Assembly (NCBI RefSeq): GCF_041434935.1
Contig: NZ_CP107964.1
Location: 6,803,001 to 6,867,000, forward strand
Length of the DNA: 64,000 bases
Direction: 5' to 3'
Origin: Kitasatospora sp. NBC_00374
GTDB taxonomy: Bacteria; Actinomycetota; Actinomycetes; Streptomycetales; Streptomycetaceae
The notes under the pieces are model-generated. The model did no database searches. It was not told where the DNA came from and worked only from the letters and a program-made list of their open reading frames with translations. Both the position numbers and the translations under genes were made by a program. Below are positions 14,485-22,427 of the stretch, in pieces; position 1 is the stretch's first letter; each line of letters starts with the position of its first letter.

Positions 14485-16113
14485 TCAGGAGACGGTGTCC
14501 GCCGTCCCGCCCCCGCCGGTGGCGACGCCGCCGTGCGGCTTGGCCGAGGAAAACGGCGGGGTGTCCACCTCGCACACCGTCCCGGCCGCCGGGAGGGTGC
14601 CGTCGAGGAGGTACCGGCTCTCGTGCGCCTGGATGCAGCTGTTGGGGTTGAACAGCGCGGTGTGCCCGTACCCGTTGTTGGTCAGCAGGCGGGCGCTGGC
14701 CAGTTCCTTGGCCATGGCCTGCGCGTTGGTGTAGGGCGTGGAGGGGTCGTAGACGGTGCCGATCACCAGGACGGTGTTGGCCGTCGGGTTGTTCCACGGG
14801 CCGTCGTACCGGTTGGCGGCCTGGGCCGGCCAGGTGGAGCACGGCTCCGCCGCCCAGGTCCAGAAGCGTCCGGCGTCGCCCGCACGCGCGGCGGCGGCCT
14901 CCTCCAGTGCGTGGTAGACGGCGGGGTCACGCGGGTTGGGGCTGTCGCCGCAGAGCACGGCACCCCCCTGTTCGTCACCCGTGTACGGGCTCGGCTGGGC
15001 GACCGGCGGCGGGGGCGGAGGGGTGGACGGCTCCGGGGTGCGGCCGTCCCACAGCTCCTGGAGCCGGCCGGCGAGGTCGGCCCAGCCGGGGTTGGCGATG
15101 TAGAGGCTGTTCACCGCGTCGGCGACCGTGGCGGCATAGGTCCACGCGCCCACCGGCTGTTTCCGGAGCCGCTGCATCAGCTGGTCGAACTTGTCGCGGG
15201 TCGCTTCCGGGCTGCCGGCGGAGAAGGCACAGTGCGCGGTGGTGGTGGACCCGCACAGGGTGAGGAACCGGTCCAGGGTGGCCGCGGCGGTGACGTCCGA
15301 ACCCATCCGCAGGAACGTCGAGAGCCGGGGGTCGCCCTGCGCGCCGTGGTCCGTCCAGGCCTGCGGGTCGATATTGCTGTCCAGGATCATGGCGCGGACC
15401 TTGTCGGGGTAGAGGTTCGCGTAGGTCGCACCGAGGATCGTGCCGTAGGAGACCCCGAGGTAGTTGAGCTGCGGCTCGCCCACCGCCTGGCGGAGCAGGT
15501 CGAGGTCGTGGGCGGTGTCGGCGGTCGACACGTGCCGCAGCAGCTCGGGGTCACGCTGCTGACAGCCCTCGCCCAGCTTCTTGAACGCGGCGATCCAGCT
15601 CGCCCGCTCCTGCTCGCCCACCGGGAACCCGGCCGGTTTGGTCGCCGCCCACGCGGCGGCCTCCTCGGGACTGCCGAAGCAGTTGACCGCAGTGCTGTTG
15701 CCGATGCCGCGGGGGTCCCAGCTGACGATGTCGAACCGTTCCCGCACCTCCTGCGGGAGGTCCTCGTAGTTCTGTGGCACCTGCACCGTCCCGGGCCCGC
15801 CGGGGCCGCCGGGGTTCACGAACAGGGTGCCGACGCGCCGCCCGGGGTCGGTCGCCACCCGCCGGACGACCGCCAGGTCGACGGTGCGGCCACCGGGGTT
15901 GCCGTAGTCCAGCGGTACCTTGGCGGTGGCGCAGTCGAACGGACTGCCGGGTATGCAGGGACTCCAGTCCAGCCGCGGGACGGGAACCGACGGTGACGCC
16001 ATACCGTCGGCCCGGGCGAGCCCCGGCGCCGTCACCAAGGTCGAGCAGATCACCGCTGCGGCGAGAGCCGCCGCACGGTGTCGGCGGTCCGCTGCGAATC
16101 CGCGTATCGACAT
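14485..16113 (-). CDS. secreted alpha/beta hydrolase, tripeptidyl aminopeptidase-like
   Basis: The ATG at 16113 is preceded by GAGGAGG at good spacing and starts a signal peptide (arginines, hydrophobic core, cleavage around LARADG), giving 542 residues; the longer frame upstream is not needed. The mature part matches Streptomyces Tap/SlpD-type serine peptidases of the alpha/beta-hydrolase fold: oxyanion region VNPGGPGGPG, nucleophile elbow GVSYGT, acidic residue in VYDPSTPY, and His in GYGHTALF within the C-terminal TAP-like domain. A proline-rich linker (STPPPPPP) interrupts the lid region. These enzymes remove tripeptides from the N terminus of extracellular proteins. It is convergent with the NRPS operon and not obviously part of it. 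Confidence 0.9.
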   Translation of the reverse strand: MSIRGFAADRRHRAAALAAAVICSTLVTAPGLARADGMASPSVPVPRLDWSPCIPGSPFDCATAKVPLDYGNPGGRTVDLAVVRRVATDPGRRVGTLFVNPGGPGGPGTVQVPQNYEDLPQEVRERFDIVSWDPRGIGNSTAVNCFGSPEEAAAWAATKPAGFPVGEQERASWIAAFKKLGEGCQQRDPELLRHVSTADTAHDLDLLRQAVGEPQLNYLGVSYGTILGATYANLYPDKVRAMILDSNIDPQAWTDHGAQGDPRLSTFLRMGSDVTAAATLDRFLTLCGSTTTAHCAFSAGSPEATRDKFDQLMQRLRKQPVGAWTYAATVADAVNSLYIANPGWADLAGRLQELWDGRTPEPSTPPPPPPVAQPSPYTGDEQGGAVLCGDSPNPRDPAVYHALEEAAAARAGDAGRFWTWAAEPCSTWPAQAANRYDGPWNNPTANTVLVIGTVYDPSTPYTNAQAMAKELASARLLTNNGYGHTALFNPNSCIQAHESRYLLDGTLPAAGTVCEVDTPPFSSAKPHGGVATGGGGTADTVS

Positions 16114-16400
16114 ACTCCGTCTTCCTCCTCGCAGTTGAGTGTCCGGTGCAGCCGATTCCGCGCGCACCGGAACACGTCCGTGTGCACAACGACACGGTGT
16201 CCGGGCGACGGGCGCGAGCCGGTCGGGGCCGAATGGGGTGAGCCGTGACCGCCCTGGCGGCGGCGGGGCCTGGAGAATCGTTCGGGCAGGAACCACCCGG
16301 GCGAGTGGTTTGCCGCCGCTCCGCGTCCGCGGGCATTGCCAGGCGCACGGGCGGGGGAGGAGCATCCCAGGCAGGCCGAGTCTCAGCAGGAGGATTCGAC

Positions 16401-16853
16401 ATGTCCGATCCCCAGCAGCCACCCACCACGCGCGCAGTTCGCCTGATCTTCGAGTACGAGGGCGACTCGGTGCGTCTCGTGTCCCAGCAGCCGGTCGACA
16501 CGGTCGTCACCGGTTTCGACACCCCGCCCGAGGTACGGCCCGGCCACTTCGTGGAGGCCCGGGACAGCGGCGGGAAGAGCCTTGTCCGGGTGCCCGCGCG
16601 GGGCGCCTTCCTGGAGAGCGCCGAGGTCTTCCCGGAGGACCACGCGGAGCCGATCACCAGGGTCGACGTCGAGGCGCGCGGTGCGTTCACCGTGATCGTG
16701 CCGACGCCGGCCGCCGCCACCCAGGTCGCCGTCGTCCGGGTGGCGCCACCCGCCCCCGGAGCGGAGCCCGCCCTCGACGGCGGTGTCACGGGCCCTCTGC
16801 CGGGAGCGGCACCGCGGGTCGACCTCGGCACCTTCCCCCTCGAAGCCCGGTAG
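16401..16853 (+). CDS. hypothetical protein upstream of the M64 peptidase
   Basis: The start at 16401 follows AGCAGGAGG, a much better signal than the in-frame ATG at 16245, and gives 150 residues. The protein is beta-rich and hydrophilic (RLIFEYEGDSVRLVSQQPVD, then repeated short strands) with a proline/alanine-rich tail and no signal peptide or membrane segment. I do not recognise the family. It ends nine bases before the M64 peptidase gene and is clearly in the same transcript, so it probably works with that enzyme, for instance as an inhibitor, chaperone or export partner, which the sequence does not decide. Confidence 0.75.
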   Translation: MSDPQQPPTTRAVRLIFEYEGDSVRLVSQQPVDTVVTGFDTPPEVRPGHFVEARDSGGKSLVRVPARGAFLESAEVFPEDHAEPITRVDVEARGAFTVIVPTPAAATQVAVVRVAPPAPGAEPALDGGVTGPLPGAAPRVDLGTFPLEAR

Positions 16854-16862
16854 GCGGCGCTG

Positions 16863-18773
16863 ATGACCACCTCCGACGGCACCGTCCAGGGCCGCACCCA
16901 GATCTTCGGCTCCGCACCGCGCAGCCGGGCCTTCACCATCGTGCTGCTCGGCGACGGGTTCACCGCCGCGCAGCAGGCCGACTTCAACACCGCCTGCGCG
17001 GCCTTCGTGACCGCGCTGCGCGCCACCCCGCCGTACGACGAGCTCTCGCCCGCCATCAACGTCTGGCGGGTCAACGTCGCCTCCACCGACACGGGTGCCG
17101 ACGACCCGGTCAGCGGTGGCGGCACGGGGGCGACGGCCCGCACGTACTTCGACTCGACCTTCGGCGCGAACGGCATCCGGCGGCTGCTGGTCTGCAACAA
17201 CACCACGGTGCTCAGCACGGCCGCGGCGCAGGTGCCGGAGTTCAGTGTCGCGATCGTCGTGGTGAACTCCACGGTCTACGGCGGCAGCGGCGGTTCGGTC
17301 GGCACCTACTCCCTCGCGGGCGGCGCGACCGAGATCGCCGTCCACGAGATCGGGCACACGGCGTACGGGCTGGCGGACGAGTACCCGTACTACGCGGGCG
17401 GCAACGAGACCGGCCACGACCACCACCCGGCGGGCGAGCCGTCCGAGCCGAACGTCACGCTCAACACCGCCCGTGCCACCCTCAAGTGGGGCTGGGCGGT
17501 CGCCGCGGCCACCGCGCTGCCGACGATGAGCAACCCCGACTGCTCGGCGGTGGACGGCCGGGCCAGCACCGTACCGGCCGGCACGGTCGGCTGCTTCGAG
17601 GGAGCGCACTACTACCACTGCGGCGCGTTCCGGCCGGAGTACACCTGCAAGATGCGTGAACTCGGCGTCCCATTCTGCCGGGTGTGCCGGCAGGTGATCT
17701 GGAACCGGATCGGGCCGCTGGCCACCCTGCCCGCCCGTGACCGCACCCCGATCAGCGTGGTCGCCCGCTACCCCGAGCACCTGGACGTCTTCGCGGTCGC
17801 GGCGGACGGCCGGACCATGTCGAACTGGTGGGACCAGTCGAGTGGCTGGGCCGGCTGGTTCCAGGTCTCCGGGGGCGTGGCCTCGCCCGGCGGCCCGGGA
17901 TCGCCGATCACCTCGATCGCCCGGTACGCCGGACACCTGGACCTGTTCACGGTGGGCACCGACGGCCGGGTCTACAGCACCTGGTGGGACCAGTCGAGCG
18001 GCTGGGCCGGGTGGTTCCGGGTGGGCGGCCTGGTGGCCCGCCCGGGTTCCACCGTCAACGTCGTCAGCCGCTACACCGACCACCTGGACCTCTTCACCAC
18101 CGCCTCCGACGGCCGGACCATGTCGACCTGGTGGGACGCCCGCACCGGCTGGGCGGCGGACTGGTTCCACCTGGGCGGCGGGGTCGCGGCCGCAGGTGCC
18201 ACCGTCACCGCCGTGGCCCGCTACCCGTTCCACCTCGACGTCTTCACCGTGGGGACGGACAACCGGGTCTACAGCTGCTGGTGGGACGAGCGCAGCGGCT
18301 GGGCCGGCTGGTTCCCGCTGCCGGGCATCACCTGCCGGCCGGACTCGACGGTGACCGCGGTGGCCCGCCACCGGGACCACCTCGATCTGTTCACCACCGC
18401 CTCCGACGGCCGGACCATGTCGACCTGGTGGGACGCCCGCACCGGCTGGGCGGGCTGGTTCCAGGTCTCCGGGGGCACGGCCTCGCCCGGCTCACCGATC
18501 ACCGCAGTGGTGCGCTACACCAATCACCTGGACCTGTTCGTCGTCGGCACCGACAACCGGATCTACTCGACCTGGTGGCACGACACCACCGGCTGGGCGG
18601 CCTGGTTCAACGTGTCCGGCGGAGTGGCCAGGCCCGGCAGCCAGATCGCCGCCCTGACCAGGGTCACCGAGCACCTGGACCTGTTCGCGGTCGGCGCGGA
18701 CGGGGTCGTCACCAGCGCCTGGTGGGACGCCTCCGGCGGCTGGTCGGGCTGGTTCCCGCTCGGCGTCACCTGA
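16863..18773 (+). CDS. M64-family metallopeptidase with a seven-repeat lectin-like beta-propeller
   Basis: The 636-residue protein has an N-terminal peptidase domain with the zinc motif HEIGHTAYGLADEYPY (H161, E162, H165; HExGHxxxxLxDEY), diagnostic of M64 (IgA-peptidase-like) enzymes. From about residue 295 to the end are seven tandem repeats of roughly 48 residues, each with the pattern HLDxFxxxxDxRxxxxWWD...GWaxWF. This matches the PLL-lectin/DUF346 type of repeat, and seven copies fit one seven-bladed propeller. Repeats alternate between TVGTDxRVYS-like and TASDGRTMS-like forms. The expected role is a peptidase anchored to sugars. Oddly, neither this protein nor its upstream partner has a recognisable signal peptide, so the route out of the cell is unclear. 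Confidence 0.87.
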   Translation: MTTSDGTVQGRTQIFGSAPRSRAFTIVLLGDGFTAAQQADFNTACAAFVTALRATPPYDELSPAINVWRVNVASTDTGADDPVSGGGTGATARTYFDSTFGANGIRRLLVCNNTTVLSTAAAQVPEFSVAIVVVNSTVYGGSGGSVGTYSLAGGATEIAVHEIGHTAYGLADEYPYYAGGNETGHDHHPAGEPSEPNVTLNTARATLKWGWAVAAATALPTMSNPDCSAVDGRASTVPAGTVGCFEGAHYYHCGAFRPEYTCKMRELGVPFCRVCRQVIWNRIGPLATLPARDRTPISVVARYPEHLDVFAVAADGRTMSNWWDQSSGWAGWFQVSGGVASPGGPGSPITSIARYAGHLDLFTVGTDGRVYSTWWDQSSGWAGWFRVGGLVARPGSTVNVVSRYTDHLDLFTTASDGRTMSTWWDARTGWAADWFHLGGGVAAAGATVTAVARYPFHLDVFTVGTDNRVYSCWWDERSGWAGWFPLPGITCRPDSTVTAVARHRDHLDLFTTASDGRTMSTWWDARTGWAGWFQVSGGTASPGSPITAVVRYTNHLDLFVVGTDNRIYSTWWHDTTGWAAWFNVSGGVARPGSQIAALTRVTEHLDLFAVGADGVVTSAWWDASGGWSGWFPLGVT

Positions 18774-18784
18774 GCGCTGCCGGA

Positions 18785-18843
18785 GCGGCCTTCACACGGT
18801 CCTGAACCCGGCGCGGAGCTCGGCGGGACGATGTGAAGGCCGC
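18785..18843. terminator. inverted repeat between convergent M64 and cobF genes
   Basis: Twelve-base perfect arms, GCGGCCTTCACA (18785-18796) and TGTGAAGGCCGC (18832-18843), enclose a 35-base GC-rich centre. Its position right after the M64 stop, facing the cobF stop, suggests a bidirectional terminator. Confidence 0.6.
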
Positions 18844-18846
18844 CTC

Positions 18847-18881
18847 GGTGCTCGGTGCTCGGTGCTCAGTGCTCGGTGCTC
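18847..18881. repeat. five tandem copies of GGTGCTC across the cobF stop
   Basis: A 7-base unit is repeated five times, four exact (GGTGCTC) and one with a single change (AGTGCTC). The cobF stop codon (18866-18868) lies inside the array, so gain or loss of units would shift the frame and alter the C terminus. Confidence 0.8.
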
Positions 18882-19639
18882 CCGCTCTCCGAGCGCCGCA
18901 GCAGATAACTGTCCATGATCCAGCCCTTCCGCGCCCGCGCCTCCTCCCGCAGTTCACGGATCCGCGGCGCGGTCTCCTCTAGCGGCCCGGCGGCCAGGAT
19001 CTCGTCGGGCGTGCCGAGGTACGCGCCGTAGAAGATCTCCAGCCCCTCGGGGTCGATCTCGGTGAAGGCGGCGCGCCCGTCCAGCATCACCACCACGTCG
19101 TCCACGTCCTCGGGGAAGCCCCGGGCGAGCCGGCGGCCGGTGGTGACCTGGACCGGGCGCCCGACCCGGGTCAGCGTGGTGCGGTGCCGGGCGGCGAGCG
19201 CCGAGATGCTGCTGATGCCCGGGATCACCTCGTACGCGAACGCGGCGGCGCCGCGCGCCAGCACCTCGTCCACGACGGCGATCACACTGTCGTACAGGCT
19301 CGGGTCGCCCCAGACCAGGAAGGCGCCGGTCTCGTCCGGGCCGAGGTGCTCGGCGATCAGCTGCTCGACCAGGTCGGCCCGGCGGCTGCGCCAGTCGTCG
19401 ACGGCCGCGGCGTACGCGGGGGTGGTGCGGTCCCGTTCGGCGTCCGGGACGCCGACGACGCGGTGGCCGGGCCGCCCGTGCTCGGTGAGGATCTGCCGGC
19501 GCAGCCGGATCATGTCCTGCCGTTCCTCGTTCTTGTCGAGGATGAAGAAGACGTCGGTGCGGGCGAGGGCCTTGGCCGCCTGCAGGGTCAGGTGGTCGGG
19601 GTCGCCCGCCCCGATGCCGATGACGAGGATGTGCTGCAT
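18866..19639 (-). CDS. cobF: precorrin-6A synthase (deacetylating)
   Basis: The 257-residue protein starts with MQHILVIGIGAGDPDHLT, the SAM-binding loop of cobalamin-pathway methyltransferases, and continues with FILDKNEERQDMIRLRRQIL and WGDPSLYDS, features of CobF. CobF methylates precorrin-5 at C-1 and removes the acetyl group to give precorrin-6A in aerobic cobalamin synthesis. It stands alone: no other cob gene is visible, and neighbours are unrelated secreted proteins. The tail SGSTEH is encoded by a 7-base tandem repeat, so its length may vary between strains. Expression signals are not evident. Confidence 0.92.
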   Translation of the reverse strand: MQHILVIGIGAGDPDHLTLQAAKALARTDVFFILDKNEERQDMIRLRRQILTEHGRPGHRVVGVPDAERDRTTPAYAAAVDDWRSRRADLVEQLIAEHLGPDETGAFLVWGDPSLYDSVIAVVDEVLARGAAAFAYEVIPGISSISALAARHRTTLTRVGRPVQVTTGRRLARGFPEDVDDVVVMLDGRAAFTEIDPEGLEIFYGAYLGTPDEILAAGPLEETAPRIRELREEARARKGWIMDSYLLRRSESGSTEH

Positions 19640-19768
19640 GGCAGCGATTGTGCCGTGCCGGTCCCGGGCCCGGACCGCCGGGGCGTCGGCGCGCCCTCCC
19701 CGCCGGGGACGGTGCCGGCGGTGCCCGGGGCGGGGTGTCCGGCCGGACGTCCCGCCCCGGTGTCCGGG

Positions 19769-21298
19769 TCAGCCGGCCGAAGGCCGGTGCTCGTGCACGG
19801 AGTTGCTCTCCTGGAGCTTCTTCCAGGAGCGCGGCTCCCGGAGTTCCCCGGCTGCGGCCGGGGCGGCGGGCCGCACCCCGGCGGCAGCCGCCGGGAGGGT
19901 GGGGGCGGCCGGCTTGGCCGGGGTGAACAGCCAGGTGTCCAGCAGGGCGCCGAGCGGCTTGCCGGAGACCCGTTCGGCGTAGGCCTGGAACTGCCCGATG
20001 GTGGCGTTGCCGTACCGGTGCTCGGTGGGCCAGCCCTTGAGGATCCGGAAGAACGCCTCGTCGCCGACGGTGTTGCGCAGCGCCTGGACGGTGAGTGCGC
20101 CGCGCTCGTACACGGCGGTGTCGAACTGCCGGTCCGGGCCCGGGTCGCCGGGCCGCACCGTCCAGAAGGGGTCGTCGGCGGGGTAGGCGGCGTAGGTGTA
20201 GTCGGCCAGTTCCTGCGCGGTGCCCTCGCCCTCGTGCTCGGACCAGAGCCACTGCGCGTAGCGGGCGAAGCCCTCGTTGAGCCAGATGTCGCTCCAGCGG
20301 GTGAGCGAGACGCTGTCGCCGTACCACTGGTGGGCGAGTTCGTGGACGACGACGCCGGTGTTGGCGCCGCGGGCGAACTGCCGTGGGCTGTAGAAGATCT
20401 GGCTCTGGGTCTCCAGCGCGTAGCCGGTGGTCACGTTGGGCACGTAGCCGCCGACGGAGCTGAACGGGTAGGGCCCGAAGTAGCCGCTCAGCCAGTCGAC
20501 GAGTTCGCCGGTGCGCTCGACGCTGGCGCGGGCGGCGCCGGCGTTGTCGCCGAGGTCCCTGCTGTACGCGGTGAGGACGGGCAGACCGCCGGCGGTGGTG
20601 TCGGAGACCACGTCGAAGCGGCCGACGGCGAGGGTGGCCAGGTAGGTGGCCTGGGGCTTGTTCTCCCGGTAGCTGTACCTGGTCCAGCCGAGCCGGGACA
20701 CCTGCGAGGTGAGCACGCCGTTGCTGATCGCCTGGGTGCCGTCGGGCACCAGGACGGAGACGTCGAAGGTGGCCTTGTCCGAGGGGTGGTCGTTGCTGGG
20801 GAACCACCACCAGGCCGACTCCGGCTCGTTGGCGGCGATGCCGCCGTCCGGGGTGCGCAGCCAGCCGGTGAAGCCGTACCGGGAGACCTTGGACGGGGTG
20901 CCGGAGTAGCGCACCACCACGGTGGCGGGGGCGCCCTTGGCGAGCGGCACGGCCGGGGTGATCTCCAGTTCCTGCTCGCCGGTGGCGGCGAACGCGGCCG
21001 GCCGCCCGTTGACGAGCACCTCGCCGACGTCGAGGGCGAAGTCGAGGTCGAACCGGGAGAGGTTCTGGGTGGCGGTGGCGAGCAGGGTCGCGGTGCCCTC
21101 CAGGCGGTCGGTGGCCGGGTCGTACTTGAGCCGGATGTCGTAGTGCGAGACGTCGTAGCCGCCGTTCCCGTAGGTCGGGTAGTAGCGGTCTCCGATGCCG
21201 GGCGCGCCGGGCTGCCCGATCGGGGCGGCGGAGGCGGGGACGGCGAGGAAGAGGGCGGCGGCAGCGGCGGTGGCAGAGACGGTCAGCCTCGTGCGCAA
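19769..21298 (-). CDS. secreted M1-family metallopeptidase (aminopeptidase)
   Basis: Translation most likely starts at the TTG at 21298, which sits five bases after GGAGG and opens a clear signal peptide (MRTRL, hydrophobic alanine/leucine core, cleavage after PASAA); this gives 509 residues. The M1 zinc signature is complete: HELAH at 319-323 and the third ligand E342 in LNEGFARY. An N-terminal saddle domain of about 170 residues and the thermolysin-like domain are present, but the large C-terminal helical domain of classical aminopeptidase N is missing, as in short secreted actinobacterial M1 enzymes. It should cleave N-terminal residues from extracellular peptides. An inverted repeat upstream may regulate it. 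Confidence 0.9.
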   Translation of the reverse strand: MRTRLTVSATAAAAALFLAVPASAAPIGQPGAPGIGDRYYPTYGNGGYDVSHYDIRLKYDPATDRLEGTATLLATATQNLSRFDLDFALDVGEVLVNGRPAAFAATGEQELEITPAVPLAKGAPATVVVRYSGTPSKVSRYGFTGWLRTPDGGIAANEPESAWWWFPSNDHPSDKATFDVSVLVPDGTQAISNGVLTSQVSRLGWTRYSYRENKPQATYLATLAVGRFDVVSDTTAGGLPVLTAYSRDLGDNAGAARASVERTGELVDWLSGYFGPYPFSSVGGYVPNVTTGYALETQSQIFYSPRQFARGANTGVVVHELAHQWYGDSVSLTRWSDIWLNEGFARYAQWLWSEHEGEGTAQELADYTYAAYPADDPFWTVRPGDPGPDRQFDTAVYERGALTVQALRNTVGDEAFFRILKGWPTEHRYGNATIGQFQAYAERVSGKPLGALLDTWLFTPAKPAAPTLPAAAAGVRPAAPAAAGELREPRSWKKLQESNSVHEHRPSAG

Positions 21299-21326
21299 GG
21301 GGTCCTCCGGGGTCGCTGTGACGGGT

Positions 21327-21344
21327 ACCTGTCGGACGACAGGT
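21327..21344. promoter_or_regulatory. inverted repeat ACCTGTCG-GA-CGACAGGT upstream of the M1 peptidase
   Basis: Perfect 8-bp arms with a 2-base centre, about 30 bases upstream of the TTG start at 21298. This is the usual place for an operator in the promoter or leader of that gene. The binding factor is unknown. Confidence 0.5.
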
Positions 21345-21414
21345 CTGATCCCTGTCCCGGCGGGGGGTGTCCCATCCCTGTGTTGTGCAATGTTCATGCC
21401 ACGAAATCCGGCGC

Positions 21415-21453
21415 CACCCGGCCGACGCACCCGGCCGACGCACCCGGCCGACG
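21415..21453. repeat. three tandem copies of a 13-base unit
   Basis: CACCCGGCCGACG is repeated three times without mismatch in the intergenic region between the M1 peptidase start and the UBP-zinc-finger stop. Its length is not a multiple of three and no gene covers it. Confidence 0.85.
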
Positions 21454-21458
21454 CACAA

Positions 21459-21490
21459 GGCTCGCGCACCCACCGGCTCGCGCACCCACC
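21459..21490. repeat. two tandem copies of a 16-base unit
   Basis: GGCTCGCGCACCCACC occurs twice in direct succession, five bases after the 13-base array. Together they make a minisatellite-like block just downstream of the UBP-zinc-finger gene. Confidence 0.85.
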
Positions 21491-21506
21491 GCCGCAGCCG
21501 CGGTGC

Positions 21507-21866
21507 TCAGTGCAGGTGCTGCCGCCAGTCCGCGGGCACCCTCCCCTGCGGACCCGGGGTCGGCTGGGCCGCCGGGTGGCAGGGAGGACCGGCCAGCTCC
21601 GGCCCCTCGTAGTACTGCTCGGTCTCGATGTTCCACAGCCAGCTCTCGCCCGGCTCGAAGCTGGCCAGGAAGGGGTGGCCGGCCGCCCTGGCGTGCCGCG
21701 TGCCGTGCTGCGAGGGCGAGGAGTCGCAGCAGCCGATGTGTCCGCAGGCCGCGCAGCGGCGCAGGTGCAGCCACCAGCCGGGCCCCTCGCCCGCCAGGCA
21801 CTCCACGCACCCCTCCCCGCTCGGTGCCACCGTCGGGTCGATCCCCGGGATCTGCTCGTCGGCCAT
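21507..21866 (-). CDS. UBP-type zinc finger protein
   Basis: A 119-residue protein containing a single ubiquitin-hydrolase-type zinc finger: GCVECLAGEG, then HLRRCAACGHIGCCDSS, followed by spaced histidines (QHGTRHARAAGHPF). It ends the domain with WLWNIETEQYYEG. Bacteria lack ubiquitin, but stand-alone UBP fingers are common in actinobacteria, often as partners of oxidoreductases or as small stress-linked proteins; their ligand is unknown. The C-terminal tail is proline-rich. The start is the ATG at 21866. The next gene upstream on the same strand (Gly/Ser repeat protein) ends 81 bases before it, so the two may be co-transcribed. Confidence 0.88.
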   Translation of the reverse strand: MADEQIPGIDPTVAPSGEGCVECLAGEGPGWWLHLRRCAACGHIGCCDSSPSQHGTRHARAAGHPFLASFEPGESWLWNIETEQYYEGPELAGPPCHPAAQPTPGPQGRVPADWRQHLH

Positions 21867-21947
21867 GCGGAGTGCCTCCCTGTCGGGTGCGGACGCTTGT
21901 GCGCAGCGTACGACCGCGACTGCGGGGGCCCCCGCCGCCGCGCCGGG

Positions 21948-22280
21948 CTACCGGGTCCGGCGCCGCCGGTCGGAGAGCAGGACGACACCGGCGGTCGCCG
22001 CCGCGACCGCCGCCCCGGCCGCCAGGAAGCCGCGGTCGGAGCGCCAGGACAGCACCGACCAGCGCGACTGTGCGGACAGCAGCGAGCCGGTGCTCAGCCA
22101 GGACCCGGCCGAGATCAGCGACAGCGCGGAGCCGATCGAGCCGAGCGACAGGGCGCTGCCCACCGACCCGATCGACAGCACCGAGCCGACCGACCCGACG
22201 GACAGCACCGACCCGACCGAGCCGATCGACAGCACGGAGTCCTTGGACCACAGGGACAGCGGCGAGTCACCGGGGTTCAT
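21948..22280 (-). CDS. Gly/Ser-Val/Leu repeat protein with a C-terminal membrane segment
   Basis: The ATG at 22280 lies eight bases after AGGAG and gives 110 residues (a GTG at 22289 is possible). After a short head the protein is a run of near-perfect units of the form S(V/I)GSV-LS, nine or more in a row, then SLISAGSWLSTGSLLSAQSRW, a single hydrophobic helix (AAGAAVAAATAGVVLL) and a basic end. The repetition also shows in the DNA. The regular alternation of small and aliphatic residues suggests a short solenoid or amyloid-like beta structure on the cytoplasmic or outer face of the membrane. I know no function. It probably forms a unit with the UBP-finger gene downstream. Confidence 0.7.
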   Translation of the reverse strand: MNPGDSPLSLWSKDSVLSIGSVGSVLSVGSVGSVLSIGSVGSALSLGSIGSALSLISAGSWLSTGSLLSAQSRWSVLSWRSDRGFLAAGAAVAAATAGVVLLSDRRRRTR

Positions 22281-22427
22281 CCGAAGCACTCCTGACCGAT
22301 CGACAGCGGGCCGGCCGTCCGTGGACCGGCCGTGGCCCGATGGTAGAACGCCCGCGCGGTCACCGCCCGGCCGGGCCCGCTCGGCGTCGGCCGAAGTCGC
22401 CGGTGGAGGAGCGGGAGGCGCCGGCCG

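Noticed and set aside
16245..16400. Earlier start for the 150-residue protein
   Set aside because: The ATG at 16245 has no good ribosome site and the added residues look like untranslated leader; the ATG at 16401 follows AGGAGG.
18954..21485. 843-codon minus-strand frame across cobF and the M1 peptidase
   Set aside because: Out of frame with both recognised genes, rich in Arg/His/Pro, no domain seen.
21415..21490. CRISPR array
   Set aside because: Units are adjacent with no spacers and only 13-16 bases long; simple tandem repeats.
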